64,000 nt of DNA, taken from Lepus europaeus (lineage: Eukaryota; Chordata; Mammalia; Lagomorpha; Leporidae). Below are positions 60,366 to 64,000 of the stretch, one piece after another; positions within the stretch are counted from its first letter, which is position 1; each line of letters opens with the position of its first letter. The position numbers and the translations under genes were made by a program. The notes under the pieces were generated by a model. It had not been told where the DNA came from, did not search any database, and was given only the letters and a program-made list of their open reading frames with translations. The stretch lies in the NCBI RefSeq assembly GCF_033115175.1, contig NC_084837.1, positions 7,454,266-7,518,265 on the forward strand. Direction: 5' to 3'.

Positions 60366-60989
60366 CTGTATTTCTGGCTAAAGAAGTACTTTGCCTTTTT
60401 GTATTGCATATTGATCACTACAGCAAGGCACTTTGCTACACTTTGCTCATCCCTGGTTAAAATCTGCATGTTAATTGCCTACAAAAACATTTTTTAAGAT
60501 ATAAATTCTTTGGCAAACAAAATCTTAGGGGAACTGCAAAATAGAAAATTCAAAAAAGAAAATAAGTGGTAAATTTTTAAATAAGTGGTTTACATTTTTG
60601 TTCTTTGAAAGAAAATATATCCTTTTATCATGACTGAGATGCTCTTAGGAGCAGCTGGAAACAGTGGGAAAACCTTGGCCTACAGAATTTACTTATCTGT
60701 ATGTTAATAGGTGATGTGATATTTACCAGATATATATTCTCAGACGTTGCAGCGAGAACTAACGAAGCTCTCCAGGCATAAGGGGAGTCACAACTTTAGG
60801 AAGAGACACATAAGGAAACTAGAAATTCTAACATGAAAAAGTTCTACTGGAGTTAAGACCAGAGCGCTGTGATAAGCCTGTACCTGAGAATCAGAAGAGA
60901 ACAAAGTGTCCACAACCAAACTGCAGAGTCTGGAACTCTGAGGATGAGCAGCATGGACCAGATGACCAACATTTAGACTGAAGACATTT

Positions 60990-61012
60990 TACACACACAC
61001 ACACACACACAA
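60990..61012. repeat. (CA)n microsatellite
   Basis: About eleven CA units. Confidence 0.9.
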
Positions 61013-61114
61013 AAGCAATGCAAAGATGTGAAGCTAAGAGTGAGCATGGGAAAGGCAGGAAGCCAGAACAGAAGACAGAAGCCAAACTACAGCTTGTTGA
61101 AGAGTGTGAATTTT

Positions 61115-62832
61115 ATTCATTTTTTATTTTCTTAATTTTAACTGACACATAAAAATGGTACATATAATTTGGGTGCTGTGCAAATTCTCAGTATATGTGT
61201 ATATTTTGCAATGTTCAAACAGGGTAGGCATCTATCTACTCAAACATTTAGTGTTTCTTTATGATAAAAATGGACAAAATCCTTTCTTTTAGTTACTTTT
61301 AGGAAAACTACACAGTATGTTATATAGTCACCCGACTGTGCACAAGAACTCCAGAACTTCGTGCCACTATCTAACTGTAATTTAGTAATCCTTCACTAAC
61401 ATTTTCCTATTTGTTCCTCTCCCATTCTCCCCACCTCTGACAATTACCATTCTATTTTCAACTTCTAGGAGATGAACTTTCTAGATTCCATATATGAGTA
61501 AGATCATGGGGCACTTGTGTTTCTGTGCCTAGTTTATTTCATATAGCATAATATCCTCCAGTTCAAATGACATGTCATTCTTTTGTATGGCTAAGTAGCA
61601 TTCTACCATGTGAATGAAATATAGATATATCCATTCATCTGTGGATGGACACTTAATTTGTTTCCATTTATTGACTATTATGAATAGTGGGACAATAAAT
61701 ATGGACGTGCAGATATCACTCTGACAGACTGATTTCATTTTCTTTGAATGTACCATAGATGCAAGTTTGCTGGATTATTGGGGCCTGCACTGTGGCATGT
61801 CAGGTAAAGCCATTGCCTACTGTGCTAGCATTCTGTCTGGGTGCTGGTTCAAGTCCTGGCTGTTCCACTTCCCATCCAGCTCTCTGCTATGGCCTGGGAA
61901 AACAGTAGAAGATGGCCCAAGTGCTTGGGCCCCTGCTCCCACATGGGACACCTGAAAGAATCTCCTGGCTCATGGCTTCAGATTGGCCATTTGGGGAGTG
62001 AACCAATGGATGTAACACCTCTCTCTCTCTCTCCCCCTGCCTCTGCCTTTCAAATAAATAAATCTTTTAAAAAGATTGCTAGATTAGATCGTAGTTTTAC
62101 CTTTATTTTTCAGAACTATCCATAAATTTTCCCAAAATGATTGTACTAACTTATGTTCCCTTTCCTTATAGCTTCCCCCAAACTTGTTAACATTTGTCTT
62201 TGTGATAACAGTAAATCTAACTAGAGTAATGAGATATCTCATTGTGGTTTTGATTTACACTTCCCAGATGATTAGTAATGTTGAACGTTTTCTCACATAT
62301 CTTTTGATCATGTGTATGTTTTACTTTGACAAAAGCCCCTCAGTCTATTTCTTAATTAGATTATTATTTACTTTTCTCTTTTTTGCTATTGAATTGTGTT
62401 CCTCATATATTCTGATTATTAACTCCTGTCAGAAGCATAACTTGCAAAGGTTTTCTCCCATTCAATAGGTTGCTTCTTCATTTTATACTATTTACTTCAT
62501 TGTTTATAAGCTATTTTATCTGATAAAATCCCATTTATCAGTTTTGGCTTTTGTCTCCTGTGTTCTAGACATAAGAGTACCAAAAACCCCTGCCCATTTC
62601 AATGTCTTGAAGTTTCTCCACTATATTTTGTTTCAGTAGTTTCATAATTCCGGGTCTTACATTTAGGCCTTTAATCCATTTTGAGTTCAGTTTTGTACAT
62701 GGTGAGAGACACAGACCTCATTTCATTCTTCTGAATATCTATAACTAATTTTCCCAGCATCATTTGTGAAAAACATTGCCCTCTGTTCAATATGGGTTCT
62801 GAGCACCTTTGTCAAAATCAGTTGAGTTGGAT
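61115..62832 (-). mobile_element. Old L1 3' UTR and ORF2 C-terminus, inverted, split by a CSINE
   Basis: Inverted L1M text in order: 'aattttaactgacacataaaaat' at the 3' end, 'gatgaactttctagattcc', 'tcctccagttcaaatgacatg', 'atatatccattcatctgtgg' and 'ttgtttccatttattgactatt'. After the CSINE come 'atctcattgtggttttgattt', 'ggttttctcccattcaatagg' and 'ccattttgagttcagttttg'. No reading frame remains. Confidence 0.85.
61778..62075 (+). mobile_element. CSINE inside the inverted L1
   Basis: Head 'ggggcctgcactgtggcatg', B-box 'ggttcaagtcctgg', a shortened 3' body and tail 'caaataaataaatctttt'. TSD TTGCTGGATTA at 61767-61777, against TTGCTAGATTA at 62076-62086. Confidence 0.94.
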
Positions 62833-62834
62833 TT

Positions 62835-63565
62835 TATTATTCAAAACAATAGGAGACTAGAGTAGATTCTTCAGCAAATGAATGATTCGATCAGACTTGC
62901 TGCTAGTCTTAATGAAGTTAGTCTTCCAACAACACGGAAGACACCACAGCTAGAAGATTGCTACTGCAGTCCCAACGAGAAAGGATGAAACTTAACTGTA
63001 TGGAAGGAGCCCTTGGGACGGAGGAGGGGGAAGCACCTTGTTTGCAGAAATAACTACACAGGAAAGAAAGGAAAAAGTGATGCCAAGAGGGTTTTCTGAA
63101 TTTCTGGCTTAGATGACCATGTGAATAATCTCTCATTCTGACCTTCACTGTACTTAGGTTTGCTGAGTGATTCTATCATGAAATATCAAGAAAGCAGGTT
63201 ATTTAGGAACCATATGAATCTCATTTGGGGCATCAAATTGTGGGTGCCACAAAATAATTGATTATTAGTCTGAAATTAATTCTGTAAGGAGACTGATGCT
63301 CTAGCTAGATTGCCTAGGATTTGTAACCCCAGGGGATTTGGAAGGCTTCAGGGGTATTTGAACCCTAAAATAACTATGAAATTATGCACTTTATGTAAAT
63401 ATCGATATGGGGAAATTCATCTGTAAAACAGATTCTCAAAAGAGATCACCAACCTGCAAAAAGCCATCCGTGTAGATAAGAAGAGTGTCACTTGTGGAAC
63501 TCCGGCATTACCCATGTATAAGGAATTGTATTTCAGTACACAAGGGTGAGGAGCCACTTTTCTGC
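62835..63565. other. Unique DNA, nothing recognised
   Basis: No repeat family or exon with convincing features is seen. Confidence 0.5.
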
Positions 63566-63569
63566 CAAG

Positions 63570-64000
63570 GATCATTTGGATATTTATTTATTTTAATTAT
63601 TTTCAATTTTTAATTTATATAAAAAGAACCGATTTCAAGTATTTCATATATATTTTAAACCCATAATAATAACTTCCCACCCTCCTTCTAGCCTCCTTCC
63701 TTCTTATTCTTTTTTGCTTTAATTTTTACAATAACACACTTTCAATTCACTTTATAGTCACAGGCTTAACCCTCCACTAAGTGAAGAACTGAGCAAATAA
63801 AATACAGAAAGACCACTGTTTGCAGGAGTATAGACAAGGGCAATAAACAATCATCAAATCTCAAGATGTCAATTTCACATTACATTTTTTGTGCTGTATA
63901 TATTTGCTACAAATCAAAGAAAATATACGATAAATGTATTTTTGGAACTGATTGATTTATAACATCATGCATGGGCCATACAAAATTCTCAACTTAAAAG
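63570..64000 (-). mobile_element. L1 3' UTR, inverted, cut by the window edge
   Basis: AT-rich inverted tail at 63575-63650, a C/T-rich inverse of the L1 G-rich block ('cccaccctccttctagcctcc'), 'actttcaattcactttatag', and 'tgcaggagtatagacaaggg' with 'caatcatcaaatctcaagatg'. This resembles an older lagomorph L1 3' UTR. Confidence 0.6.

Overview
The window is a gene-poor stretch of a lagomorph nuclear genome, almost certainly rabbit (Oryctolagus cuniculus) or a close relative. The diagnostic evidence is about 26 copies, in both orientations, of the tRNA-derived lagomorph C-repeat SINE (CSINE). Each carries a tRNA-like head, a run reading 'gatggcccaagtccttgggcc', a CT-rich stretch and an A-rich or (AAAT)n tail. 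Rabbit-type L1 3' ends ending in 'attcattaaataaaagtt' plus poly(A) are also present. I recognise no intact protein-coding gene, no functional exon, no tRNA or rRNA gene, and no prokaryotic-type system such as CRISPR or a defence island. Nearly all of the translated open frames are shadows of repeats or chance frames.

Layout. 1-7 kb: a 5'-truncated L1 3' end, a MIR, two CSINEs, an ERVL/MLT2-like LTR, a second MIR, then single-copy DNA with a conserved-looking non-coding block at 5.6-6.3 kb. 9.05-12.9 kb: the most structured locus. A decayed retrocopy of G3BP1 mRNA (+) contains an antisense retrocopy of GAPDH mRNA, and that retrocopy is itself split by a CSINE. The GAPDH copy keeps one short GT-AG intron, so it is semi-processed. 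13-31 kb: AT-rich single-copy DNA with scattered CSINEs, MIRs and old L1 fragments. 31.6-33.4 kb: an old Tigger-like DNA transposon interrupted by a CSINE and by a back-to-back pair of CSINE 3' halves. 34-40 kb: CSINEs and an LTR-like segment. 40.6-53.8 kb: a dense L1 graveyard of several subfamilies and ages, with CSINEs and one younger inverted L1 nested inside older copies. 55-61 kb: mostly unique DNA with a GC-rich CpG island at about 57.1-57.7 kb, the only promoter-like feature. 61-64 kb: an inverted old L1 interrupted by a CSINE, and a truncated inverted L1 3' end at the window edge.

The elements do not work together as a pathway. What the sequence records is a layered insertion history, readable from target-site duplications (TSDs): old L1, MIR and DNA transposon, then retropseudogenes and middle-aged CSINEs, then young CSINEs and the young L1. 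Candidate functional DNA is limited to the CpG island and a few unique blocks that look conserved by composition. All of these need cross-species alignment, which I could not run. I found no previously undescribed biological system.
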